NCBI GenBank assembly: GCA_029582165.1
Contig: CM055883.1
Location: 20,058,501-20,122,500 of the forward strand
Source: Portulaca oleracea
Taxonomy: Eukaryota; Streptophyta; Magnoliopsida; Caryophyllales; Portulacaceae
Direction: 5' to 3'
DNA length: 64,000 nucleotides
Shown in pieces: positions 38,338-47,479 of the stretch. Below the pieces are notes generated by a model, which worked only from the letters and a program-made list of their open reading frames with translations, made no database searches and was not told where the DNA came from. Made by a program: the position numbers and the translations under genes. Numbering within the stretch: the first letter of the stretch is position 1; each line of letters opens with the position of its first letter.

Positions 38338-40554
38338 GTGATTGCGTCGTCACATATTGTTGATTTTGACTTGCCGGAGGCAAGTCACGTTACATCTCAT
38401 TTGCTGGGAGATAAATTTGCCCAAGCCTCTCCAAAGGAAATATCCGCTCAATGGATGGACGAACTTCACTGTCACGTGGAGTTTTTACGACAATCATTTG
38501 ATAAAGAAACTGAAGGTTATGAAAGCGATGGAGAAATGTTGAGGTCTCCAGCTGACACGCTCTCACATTCCGACGCTGAATCCGTTGACACCATTGTTAT
38601 GCCGATTATGACCACTGGAACTGTTAACTACGAAGAAGAGTTGAAAGTTATGAAGGCCGTCCTGGCTAGGCTTGAGAAAGAAAGTGAGGAGAAAACTGAG
38701 CATATCAAGCGCCAAGATGAACGGATTAAGAAGCTGACGAAAAAGTTAGAAAAGAGACCTGCTAGCAACTATGTCATCAACTCAGAAGATGAAGATTCTG
38801 ACAAGGGATCCAATCATGGAGATTCTGATGAAGAAGAAGGGAAGAAGGAAGACTCCGGCTCAGGTTCTTTGTCTATGGAGCAAATCCAGAATTTAATGGC
38901 AAACGCCATCAAGGCTCAACTAGGAGGAAGCTCAACACGAACTCATCTGTACACCAAACCGTACACAAAGAGGATTGACGCCCTCCGCATGCCTCGTGGA
39001 TACCAACCCCCAAAGTTTGTCCAGTTTGAAGGAAAAGGGAACCCGAAACAACATGTTGCACACTTCATCGAGACGTGCAACAATGCTGGTACAGATGGCG
39101 ATTTGCTAGTGAAACAATTCGTTCGTACATTGAAGGGTACCGCTTTTGATTGGTATACTGACTTAGAACCCGAATCCATTAATAGTTGGGAACAAATGGA
39201 ACAAGAATTCTTGAATAGGTTCTACAGTACTCAACGAATTGTCAGCATGACTGAGTTGACAAATACAAAGCAGTGGACAGATGAGCTAGTTCTTGACTAC
39301 ATCAATCGGTGGCGTGTGCTCAGCCTCGAGTGCAAAGACCGTTTATCCGAGGCTTCAGCCGTTGAGATGTGCGCCAATGGTATGAATTGGGACTTGCTCT
39401 ATATTTTGCAAATGAGTAAGCCAAGAACGTTCCGTGAGTTGGCAACCAAAGCTCATGACATGGAGATCACAATAGCTACCCGACGCAGCAAATCTGCATC
39501 ATCTTCCTTTGAGCCAAAGAGAGATAGGGGTGAGCTGAAGAAGAATACAAAGCCTTCTAAAATCTCAGCTAGGGAATCCATGATAGTCTCAACAAATGAA
39601 CCAGTACGGATTTCAGGGAAATCAAAGGTTGAAAATAAGAAGAGTTTTGTGGCGCGAGACGCTGGAAAGAAGCGTCCTACATTGAAGGCGCTACAAGAAA
39701 AGAAATATCCATTTCCCGACTCAGATTTAGCGGGGATGTTGGATGACTTGTTGGAAAAGGGGGTTATCGAGCTACCTCCCTCCAAGCGTCCTGAGGAGGT
39801 TGGGAAAATTAATGATTCGAGATATTGCCCGTATCATAGGGTCATTAGTCACCCTCTGGAAAAATGCATCACCCTTAAGGAGCGCATAATGCAACTACCT
39901 AAGGAAGGAGTCATCGTGTTGGACTTGGACGATGCGGCAGAGGTTAATTGCACAACCGCATTCCCTGAGGTTCTCCTTACCACCGCTAGTGTCAACATAT
40001 CCTCGTGCTCTGAAGTTGAGGATGAGGAAGAAGAAGAAAGGTTGAGCATTGGCAGAGTGCAATGTAATGATGAACTTGACAAGGGTTCGACTCCATGCAC
40101 CATGTGTAACACATCGATTACATTTTCTGATGATGACTTGTTGCTTGGGTCCAACCCACACAATCGTCCATTGTTCATTAGTGGATACATTAGGGAGCAG
40201 AAATTCAAGCGCATGCTGGTAGATGGAGGTTCGGCAGTCAACATTATGCCTAAGTATACCATGAACAACTTGGGCATTACTGTCGAAGAGTTGTCCAAGA
40301 GTCGCATGATGATCCACGGTTTCAACTTAGAGGGTCAACGTGCGATGGGGATGATTCGCTTAGAGCTAACAGTTGAGGAGTTGTCGACGTCAGCACTCTT
40401 CCATGTCATAGACTCTAAAACCTCCTACAAGTTGTTGCTCGGGCGACCCTGGTTGCACGAAAACGGAATAGTAGCATCCACGTTGGATCAGTGTCTTAAG
40501 TACTACCGTGATGGGGAGAAGAAGATAAATGGCGACACTAAGCCGTTTACTTAA
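38338..40554 (+). CDS. gag: gag-protease polyprotein of the Tat element
   Basis: A long open frame (738 residues). Residues about 95-150 form a coiled coil with an acidic serine-rich linker. The gag domain (retrotrans_gag family) spans about 215-350: FVQFEGKGNPKQHVAHFIE, GTAFDWYTDLEP and INSWEQMEQEFLNRFYST. A second gag-associated block (RYCPYHRVISHPLEKC) contributes the Cys/His cluster. A retropepsin-like domain lies near 620-715, with active-site DGGSAVN and the LLLGRPWLH flap-end motif. The frame ends at a TAA in KPFT-stop-AESH, where family members continue, so the stop looks like a nonsense mutation rather than the true end. The first ATG is probably internal. Confidence 0.88.
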   Translation: MIASSHIVDFDLPEASHVTSHLLGDKFAQASPKEISAQWMDELHCHVEFLRQSFDKETEGYESDGEMLRSPADTLSHSDAESVDTIVMPIMTTGTVNYEEELKVMKAVLARLEKESEEKTEHIKRQDERIKKLTKKLEKRPASNYVINSEDEDSDKGSNHGDSDEEEGKKEDSGSGSLSMEQIQNLMANAIKAQLGGSSTRTHLYTKPYTKRIDALRMPRGYQPPKFVQFEGKGNPKQHVAHFIETCNNAGTDGDLLVKQFVRTLKGTAFDWYTDLEPESINSWEQMEQEFLNRFYSTQRIVSMTELTNTKQWTDELVLDYINRWRVLSLECKDRLSEASAVEMCANGMNWDLLYILQMSKPRTFRELATKAHDMEITIATRRSKSASSSFEPKRDRGELKKNTKPSKISARESMIVSTNEPVRISGKSKVENKKSFVARDAGKKRPTLKALQEKKYPFPDSDLAGMLDDLLEKGVIELPPSKRPEEVGKINDSRYCPYHRVISHPLEKCITLKERIMQLPKEGVIVLDLDDAAEVNCTTAFPEVLLTTASVNISSCSEVEDEEEEERLSIGRVQCNDELDKGSTPCTMCNTSITFSDDDLLLGSNPHNRPLFISGYIREQKFKRMLVDGGSAVNIMPKYTMNNLGITVEELSKSRMMIHGFNLEGQRAMGMIRLELTVEELSTSALFHVIDSKTSYKLLLGRPWLHENGIVASTLDQCLKYYRDGEKKINGDTKPFT

Positions 40555-41269
40555 GCCGAATCACACTACGTAGACGCAAAGTTCTTTGAAGAAGGCAGGA
40601 CACCCAAAAAGACACTGCCGAATGTCATGTCTTCGACTGGCAAGTGTAAGATAAGAGATACTTTTGCATCGTCTAGTGAAACATGTTAATATAGGCATTG
40701 AGAAGAAGCCACATGATAAAGGGATCGTTGAGCCAGAGAGTGTGCCACTTGTGGTCACAAAGACGATGGAGGCATTTAAACCGATTGGGCCAACCCTTAG
40801 GTACATCCCCAAATCTCGACGAAAATAAGGGGAGTCGCCTTTTAGTGAATGCACAAACCCCAAGGACGCGATCAAGGATGGGATTAGGCCCGAGGGGGGT
40901 GCTCGGCGCATCCTTGAAGAGCAAGGTGCTCTTCCCATCCACAAGGCAAGAAAACACAAAGTCACCAAGGCACCTATGGCGTGTTTTATTCCTTCTTCTG
41001 AGAGATCATCCCAAGAAGAAAGTGACTTGCCTAAGGTGCGCACGAATGAAGGGTTTGACCCAAATGCTTACAGATTAATGAAAAGGTCAAGTTATGACTT
41101 TGGCAAGCCAGACGCTTTAGGCAAAGTGGTTGAAGCCAAGCCCTATGGTGTCAATGAGACACAAAAGAAGATACATGAACAATGTGGTGAAGTGGCAATA
41201 TCCAAGGTGGGACTTGGTTACATGCCACCAAAGCCTATCTGAATCTCGGGAAGGCGCAAAATTAAAAAA
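40555..41269 (+). pseudogene. pol: Tat protease-RT linker with stops
   Basis: Coding sense continues after the gag stop (ESHYVDAKFFEEG), then shifts frame. From about 40697 it runs in the pol frame: IEKKPHDKGIVEPES, TMEAFKPIGPTLRYIP, then a TAA (40826-40828), then RILEEQGALPI and NAYRLMKRSSYDFGKPDALG ... SKVGLGYMPPKP, and a TGA (41240-41242). All these segments are standard for the Tat linker upstream of RT. The two stops plus the frame change break the polyprotein. Confidence 0.75.
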
Positions 41270-42649
41270 GTGGATGTGCAATACATCGCAGCGGAAGAGA
41301 GCACCCAAAGTGATAAGGATGAGCCTAAGAGTAGCCCAAGACAGTCTGTCTTTAGTAGACTCCAACCATCCACTCACAGGGATCGTCCTTCTGTGTTCGC
41401 CAGGATTAGAGTACGAAAGACTTCCAATCCCCTCGCCTCACGAAGGTTGGAGGCAAGTTTGAAGTCTAAACCTTCAGTTTTCTCTAGGATCAAAATAAAT
41501 GAGGCAACATCGTCTTTGCCTCAACAAAAAGAAAAAGGCCCTGTTTTCAGTCGCCTTGACGAGATAAATGAGATCCAAGGTACTATCCCTTCTCGCATGA
41601 AACGCATATCTACTTTGGATGTAAAGATTGATGGCTTGCTGAGAGTGAAGAGACGCACAGTAGTGCTCACAAGTCACGTCATTCAAGGGGGTGCAAACGC
41701 GGATAATGAGCAAGAAGGTCAGGTTTCCTCAAACCATGTCACGGTCCATGAACGTGACGACTCAGATGCAGAGATAGAGCTTGCAGAAACTCCGCAAAAC
41801 TTGGAAGACGGGGGGCAAGCTACAGTGGACGAGCTAAAGGAGTTGAATCTCAGAACCATGGAGAACCCAAGGCCCATATATGTCAGCTCTTTACTCTTAC
41901 CCAAAGAGGAAGTGGCGTATTTTAAACTTTTGTCTGAGTACAAGGATGTATTCGCGTGGAGTTATCAAGAAATGCTTGCGTTGGACCCGAAAGTGGTTGT
42001 TCACCTCTTATCCATCAAGAGGGGAATATCCCCTAAGAAACAACCTCAACGATGCTTTCGTCCAGAGTTAGTGCCTGAAATTGAAAAGGAAGTGAACAAG
42101 CTCATCGAGGCTGGGTTTATTCGGGAGGTGAAGTATCCTACATGGATCGCCAACATCGTCCCAGTGAGAAAGAAGAATGGCCAACTCCGTGTTTGTGTGG
42201 ATTTTCGTGATTTAAATGAGGTGTGCCCAAAAGATGACTTCCCATTGCCCGTCACTGAACTCATGATTGATTCTACCACCGGGCATGAGGCCTTATCCTT
42301 CATGGATTGTACGGTAGGGTACAACCAAATTCACATGGCACCCGAAGACCAAGAAGCCACTGCTTTTCGCACACCAAATGGCATATTTTGTTACAAAGTA
42401 ATGCCCTTTGGATTGAAGAATGTAGGAGCAACATATCAAAGGGCGATGCAACGCATCTTTGATGACATGTTGCATAAGACAATAGAGTGCTACGTCGATG
42501 ATTTAGTGGTTAAACCAAGAAGAAGGTATGACCACTTGAATGATCTTCGTAAAATTTTTGAGAGGCTTCGAAAGTGCCAGCTGAAAATGAACCCATTGAA
42601 GTGTGCGTTCGGTGTTACTTATGGAAAGTTTTTAGGCTTTTTCGTATGA
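41270..42649 (+). CDS. pol: Reverse transcriptase of the Tat element
   Basis: A 459-residue frame. The first half is a variable linker (SVFSRL/SVFARI repeats). The RT domain begins near residue 265: IEAGFIREVKYPTWIAN, then VRKKNGQLRVCVDFRDLN, AFRTPNGIFCYKVMPFGLKN, and the catalytic YVDDLVVK box. The block normally FMDGYSGYNQ reads FMDCTVGYNQ here, a change beside a catalytic Asp that is itself kept. The TGA at 42647-42649 falls within the conserved connection after KFLGFFV; the next frame continues in phase, so one base change broke the protein. Confidence 0.9.
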   Translation: MDVQYIAAEESTQSDKDEPKSSPRQSVFSRLQPSTHRDRPSVFARIRVRKTSNPLASRRLEASLKSKPSVFSRIKINEATSSLPQQKEKGPVFSRLDEINEIQGTIPSRMKRISTLDVKIDGLLRVKRRTVVLTSHVIQGGANADNEQEGQVSSNHVTVHERDDSDAEIELAETPQNLEDGGQATVDELKELNLRTMENPRPIYVSSLLLPKEEVAYFKLLSEYKDVFAWSYQEMLALDPKVVVHLLSIKRGISPKKQPQRCFRPELVPEIEKEVNKLIEAGFIREVKYPTWIANIVPVRKKNGQLRVCVDFRDLNEVCPKDDFPLPVTELMIDSTTGHEALSFMDCTVGYNQIHMAPEDQEATAFRTPNGIFCYKVMPFGLKNVGATYQRAMQRIFDDMLHKTIECYVDDLVVKPRRRYDHLNDLRKIFERLRKCQLKMNPLKCAFGVTYGKFLGFFV

Positions 42650-44716
42650 CACAAGGGCATCGAAATTGATCAGGCTAAAGTCAAAGCCATCCAAGACATG
42701 CCCGAACCTAAGAATCTTAAGGAGTTGCGCAGTCTACAAGGCAGATTGGCATATATCATACGGTTTATATCCAACCTGGCAGGTCGTTGTCATCCATTCA
42801 GTCACTTGATGAAGAAGGATGCACCATTTGAATGGGATGAATCTTGTCGAAAAGCCTTCGAGAGTATCAAGAAATATCTGTCAAGTCCGCCCATTTTAGG
42901 AGCACCGATTCTGAGCAAACCTCTAATCTTGTACATTGCCGCGCAAGAAAAGTCATTGGGTGCAATGTGTGCTCAAGAAAATGAAGATGGCAAGGAAATG
43001 GCTCTCTACTACTTGAGTTGGACTTTGGTTAGGGCTGAATTGAACTATTCCCCAATCGAAAAGATGTGCATGGCCCTCATGTTTGTCGTGCAAAAGTTAA
43101 GGCACTATATGCAAGCACATACAGTTCGAGTGATATCCAAGGCTGACCCGATCAAGTACATTCTATCAAGGCCAGTACTTAGCGGACGATTAGCAAAGTG
43201 GGCTGTCATTTTAGAACAATATGATATTGTGTATGTACCACAAAAGGCCGTCAAGGGACAAGCGCTGGCAGACTTTCTAGCCGATTACCCGATTCCCAAC
43301 GATTGGGAGTTGGATGATGAACTACCAGGGGAGGAAGTATTCTTTGTTGACGTGAGGCCTCCATGGGAAATGTATTTCGACGGTGCCGCGCAACATAACG
43401 GTGCTGGAGCAGGAATGGTTCTTGTTGCTCCTGAGAGGCATATCCTTCCATACTCGTTCATTCTTACCCAATTATGCTCCAACAATGTGGCTGAATACCA
43501 GGCGCTTATACTAGGACTCCAGATGGCCATAGAGGTGGGAGTTAAAAATCTTGATGTGTATGGTGACTCTAAACTAGTCATCAGCCAACTGCTCAATGAG
43601 TATGAAGTCAAGAATGAGGATTTGATTCTGTACCACAAGTATGCTTCGCAAATTTTGAATAGCTTAAACTCAGTGGAGCTACAACACATCCCCAGGAGTG
43701 ATAACAAGATGGCAGACGCGCTCGCATGTCTCGCAGCCACTTTGGCACTGGGGGCAGAGGAAGAAGTCAAGATTCCGGTATGTGGCAAGTGGGTGGTCGC
43801 ACTACTAGAAGAAGGGTTTGTGGAGGAAATAAATGCAGTTTCTGCGTTTGAAGTAGAAAAAGATGATTGGCGCCAACCATTGATTGATTACTTGGAGTAT
43901 GGGAAGCTTCCAAATGATGCAAGGCATAAGACTGGGATCCAAAGAAGAGCTTCACGTTTTCTTTATTACAAAGGAACATTATATCGACGCTCATTTCTTG
44001 GTCTTTGGCTGCGATGTCTAAACGAGGAAGAAGCGAACCAAGTCATGAAGGAAGCGCATTCGGGGGTGTGCGGAGCGCACCAATCTGGACCCAAGTTATA
44101 TGATCGGGTCAAAAGGATGGGCTACTATTGGCCTACCATGGTGCAAGACTGCATTGATCACACAAAGAGGTGTGAGGCATGTCAACTTCATGCCAACTTA
44201 ATGCACCAACCTTCAGAGTCGTTTCATCCTACAGTCACATCTTGGCCTTTTGAAGCATGGGGACTCGACGTCGTAGGACCTTTGACTCCAAAGTCTTCCG
44301 CAGGACACTTGTACATCATGGCCGCTACTGACTATTTCTCTAAGTGGGCTGAAGCAGTTGCACTAAAAGAGGTGAAAAAAGAGAACGTGGTTGACTTCAT
44401 TCGAACACACATCATCTATCGATATGGCGTGCCCCGATATGTCATCACTGATAACGGAAAGTCGTTCTATAACAAGCTGATGACTGATCTATGCGAGAAG
44501 TTCAAATTCACTCAGCACAAATCCTCCATGTACAATGCGCTTGCAAATGGATTGGCAAAAGCTTTCAACAAGACATTGTGTAAGTTGTTGAAAAAGGTGG
44601 TGACAAAGTCCAAGAGGGATTGGCATGAAAAACTCGGAGAAGCTTTGTGGGCTTACCGCACCACCTACAAAACGCCAACTCAATCGACGCCCTACGCCTT
44701 GGTGTGTATGGAGTAG
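42650..44716 (+). CDS. pol: Dual RNase H and integrase of the Tat element
   Basis: This continues in the same frame as the RT. It has the RT connection (LKELRSLQGRLAYIIRFISN), a gypsy RNase H (LILYIAAQEKSLGAM, near residue 80), a second archaeal-type RNase H beginning WEMYFDGAAQHNGAGAGMV (about 225), and integrase. The integrase HHCC zinc finger is present (HSGVCGAHQ, CEACQ). The first two catalytic aspartates are in GLDVVGP and ITDNGKSF. The third residue, glutamate in family members (ANGLAEAF), is lysine here (ANGLAKAF). A frameshift at about 44700 (YALVCME) ends it early; the C-terminus continues in the next frame. Dual RNase H is diagnostic of the Tat lineage. Confidence 0.9.
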   Translation, partial: HKGIEIDQAKVKAIQDMPEPKNLKELRSLQGRLAYIIRFISNLAGRCHPFSHLMKKDAPFEWDESCRKAFESIKKYLSSPPILGAPILSKPLILYIAAQEKSLGAMCAQENEDGKEMALYYLSWTLVRAELNYSPIEKMCMALMFVVQKLRHYMQAHTVRVISKADPIKYILSRPVLSGRLAKWAVILEQYDIVYVPQKAVKGQALADFLADYPIPNDWELDDELPGEEVFFVDVRPPWEMYFDGAAQHNGAGAGMVLVAPERHILPYSFILTQLCSNNVAEYQALILGLQMAIEVGVKNLDVYGDSKLVISQLLNEYEVKNEDLILYHKYASQILNSLNSVELQHIPRSDNKMADALACLAATLALGAEEEVKIPVCGKWVVALLEEGFVEEINAVSAFEVEKDDWRQPLIDYLEYGKLPNDARHKTGIQRRASRFLYYKGTLYRRSFLGLWLRCLNEEEANQVMKEAHSGVCGAHQSGPKLYDRVKRMGYYWPTMVQDCIDHTKRCEACQLHANLMHQPSESFHPTVTSWPFEAWGLDVVGPLTPKSSAGHLYIMAATDYFSKWAEAVALKEVKKENVVDFIRTHIIYRYGVPRYVITDNGKSFYNKLMTDLCEKFKFTQHKSSMYNALANGLAKAFNKTLCKLLKKVVTKSKRDWHEKLGEALWAYRTTYKTPTQSTPYALVCME

Positions 44717-45117
44717 AAGTCGTCCTATCTTTAGAAATTGAAATACCTTCTTTGCGCCTAGCTGTACAAGAAGGGTTAACTGAGGACGAGAACCATAGAC
44801 TCCGACTAGATGAGTTAGAGGCTCTGGATGAGAAGAGATTGTTGGCGCAACAAAAGTTAGAGTGCTACCTGGCACGTCTGTCTCGCGCATTTAACAAAAA
44901 GGTTAAGTCGCGATCATTTCAAGTAGGAGACTTGGTGATGGCGATGAGACGACCAATCATCATGACGCACAAAAGCAAGAGCAAGTTTGTATCCAACTGG
45001 GATGGTCCATATGTTGTTCGTGAAGTTTACACAAACGGCGCGTACAAGATAGTGGACGATGATGGAGTTTTGGTGGGGCCAATTAATGCCAAGTTCTTGA
45101 AACCCTACTACTCATGA
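44690..45117 (+). pseudogene. pol: Integrase C-terminal domain of the Tat element, frameshifted
   Basis: The +1 frame resumes at YGVEVVLSLEI, the usual continuation of TPYxLVYG, and runs through LARLSRAFNKKVKSRSFQVG, DLVMAMRRP and WDGPYVVREVYTNGAYKIVD to a TAA after FLKPYYS. The domain is otherwise intact and ends where Tat pol normally ends. Confidence 0.82.
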
Positions 45118-45129
45118 AGAAGCTATGTT

Positions 45130-46145
45130 TGTTAGCTCCTGAGCAAGAGCCTAAACTACTTACCAAAAAAAAACTTTCTTTTCATTCTTGCAGCTCCTGA
45201 GCAAGAGCCTAAACTACATACCAAAAAAAAAAACCTTTCTTTTCATTCTTGCAGCTCCTGAGCAAGAGCCTAAACTAATTACCAAAAAAAAAAAAACCTT
45301 TCTTTTCATTTTTGGAGCCCCTGAGCAAGAGCCTAAACTACTTACCAAAAAAAAAACCTTTCTTTTCATTTTTGGAGCCCCTGAGCAAGAGCCTAAACTA
45401 CTTACACAAAAAAAAAAAAAAAAAACTTTCTTTTCATTTTTGGAGCCCCTGAGCAAGAGCCTAAACTACTTACACAAAAAAAAAACTTTTTTTTCATTCT
45501 TGGAGCTCCTGAGCAAGAGCCTAAACTACTTACACAAAAAAAAAAAAAAACTTTTTTTTCATTCTTGGAGCTCCTGAGCAAGAGCCTAAACTACTTACCA
45601 AAAAAAAAACACCTTTTTTTTCATTTTTGGAGCTCCTGAGCAAGAGCATAAACTGTTCACCAAAAAAAAAATATATTAAAAAAAATCAAATCCTTCTTTT
45701 CATTGGTGCAGCTCTTGAGCAAGAGCCTAAACTACTTACCAAAAAAAAAACCTTTCTTTTCATTTTTGGAGTTCCTAGCAAGAGCATAAACTGTTCACCA
45801 AAAAAAATATTTAAAAAAAAATCAAATACTTCTTTTCATTGGTGCAGCTCCTGATCAAGAGCCTAAACTACTTACCAAAAAAAAAAATCTTTCTTTTCAT
45901 TATTGTAGCTCCCGAATAAGAGCATAAACTGTTCACTAAAAAAGAAATTTTTAAAAAAAATCTTTTTCAGTTTGTTTTCATCATTGTAATACTCCCGGCC
46001 CGCCAGAGTATAAACTGTGTATGGCAAAATAAAACAAAATAAAATGAAATACTCATGGCCCGCAAGAGTATAAACTGTGTACGGCAAAACGAAAAAAAAA
46101 TGAAATACTCCTGGCCCCCAAGAGTATAAACTGTGAACGGCTAAA
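45130..46145. repeat. Tandem array (~58-75 bp units) 3' of the Tat pol
   Basis: About 13 units share AGCTCCTGAGCAAGAGCCTAAACT followed by ACTTACC and a poly(A) stretch of 8-20 bases, then a CTTTTCATT segment. The last three units (from about 45990) change to ACTCNNGGCCCGCNAGAGTATAAACTGTG but keep the same core. The A tracts vary in length between units. The open frames through the array are repeat artefacts. Such arrays between pol and the 3' LTR are known in Tat elements. Confidence 0.92.
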
Positions 46146-46386
46146 TAAATAAATAAAGGGGAAATTGTTTGTTTGTTCGTTGAGACACACTATGATTTGA
46201 TTTGATTATTATGGTTTTCGTGCAACTTGACCAACATGATAATCAAGCACAATCAAATCGATAAAGAGATAACAAGCCAAAAGAAAAGACAATTTTATTA
46301 TTGAATGAACAACATTCGAAAGTTGCTGATACAAGGGACTGAAGAATTAAACAATCAACAATGTTGCTCGATCAGACATAGCCCAC
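46146..46386. other. Tat 3' region spacer
   Basis: AT-rich sequence lies between the tandem array and the stop codon of the antisense gene. Nothing is recognised. Confidence 0.4.
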
Positions 46387-47358
46387 TCAGTCATCAAACA
46401 TCCAGTCATCGGGTTTGAGCAAAGAGCGCTGCTCTAACACGGTTCGTTCGTGTCTTGATAACTCGTCGACTTCCTCTGGTGATAAGACAGGCACAACATC
46501 AAGTTCCGCAAGGGTTCGTTCCCTCTCAACAACCTGTATTTCAATAGTAGTCACGAAGGCTGACTTGGCTTCAAGATCCCCACGAGCTCGTTTTACTTTC
46601 TCACAAGCAAGATGAAATTGCTCTTCTAGGTCGGTAGCCTGGCTAGTGGCATCACTGAGCTCCTCCCTCAAAACATCGATCTCTCCCTTTGCTTTAAGGA
46701 GGTCAGACTGCGCCTGCTCAACTTCCACGACGCAAGCAGATCTTTTCTTGTTAAAATCGTGGGGATGACATCGGGTGGAAACCGCTCGTTGTAAGGCTAA
46801 GAAGGCGGTCACATTGCTCACGAAACCATCCACATTCTTCTTTAAAGGACCAGGGTCACCTTTGAGTACCTTAACAGCTTGATATACAACCGGAGCCCCT
46901 TCATACACTTTAGGGACATCTTCGAGCGCTGCGTTTTTCAGGTTGACTAGTAATTGAGCTCTCATGGCTCTTATGCCCTCCATGAAGACATTCTGAGAAT
47001 GAGGCCCTGGCCGAAGAGAAACAACAGACGTAGCAGGCGCAATAACAAGAGCTCGCTCGCTAGGCCCCCTAGTCACGATATTCCCTACATCAGGAGCTAT
47101 CTTCCTCGCCGCTAACACAAGAGAAGTTGGCCCCTCGACTGAGCGCTCGCTACGTGTAGAAGAAGCCAACAAAGTTTCACCATTGTCCGGGGGTGGATCA
47201 ATTGTGGACGTTGACGCTGCCCTCCTCACTGCCTCTATGTCCTTGCCAGGACGAGAACTTGCATTAGAGGCAGACAAACTGGGGGCAACGTTAACAGCCT
47301 CAAGCAATTGCTCGTCTACTACAGCAGTAGGATGGTCAACTAAGTCAAAAGTGCCAAT
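46387..47358 (-). CDS. C-terminal exon of the antisense PMD gene (coiled coil)
   Basis: About 323 residues are open. It has a low-complexity Ser/Ala/Pro half, then EGIRAMRAQLLVNLKNAALE, then a coiled coil (VEVEQAQSDLLKAKGEIDVL, LEEQFHLACEKVKRARGDLE) and an acidic end. This exon itself has no stop or frameshift. The upstream exon is broken. The role is unknown. Confidence 0.65.
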   Translation of the reverse strand: MGTFDLVDHPTAVVDEQLLEAVNVAPSLSASNASSRPGKDIEAVRRAASTSTIDPPPDNGETLLASSTRSERSVEGPTSLVLAARKIAPDVGNIVTRGPSERALVIAPATSVVSLRPGPHSQNVFMEGIRAMRAQLLVNLKNAALEDVPKVYEGAPVVYQAVKVLKGDPGPLKKNVDGFVSNVTAFLALQRAVSTRCHPHDFNKKRSACVVEVEQAQSDLLKAKGEIDVLREELSDATSQATDLEEQFHLACEKVKRARGDLEAKSAFVTTIEIQVVERERTLAELDVVPVLSPEEVDELSRHERTVLEQRSLLKPDDWMFDD

Positions 47359-47479
47359 CTGTTTTTTTTTAAAAAAAAAAAAGAGATTAGGAATAAGACT
47401 AAAAAAAATTAAAAATTAAAAAATTAAAAATTAAAATAAAATAAATAAAATAAAAAGAAAAAAAAAAAAGCATGCTTAC
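47359..47479 (-). other. Intron of the antisense PMD gene (121 bp)
   Basis: The minus strand reads ...GGAGATCTCGACGAA, then a GTAAGC donor at 47479, an AT-rich body with T tracts, and an AACAG acceptor before ATTGGCACTTTTGAC at 47358. Joining the two sides keeps one frame (SAGDLDE then IGTFDLVDHP) into the 306-residue coiled-coil exon. Because the gene is antisense, its intron is not removable from the element's own genomic RNA, which explains its survival. Confidence 0.75.

Noticed and set aside
39849..40325. Minus-strand ORFs across Tat gag-protease
   Set aside because: They are shadows of the + strand coding frame, which has clear gag and protease motifs.
45188..45854. ORFs of repeated LLSKSLNYL-type sequence
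   Set aside because: They read through the tandem array; the frame stays open only because of the repeat composition.
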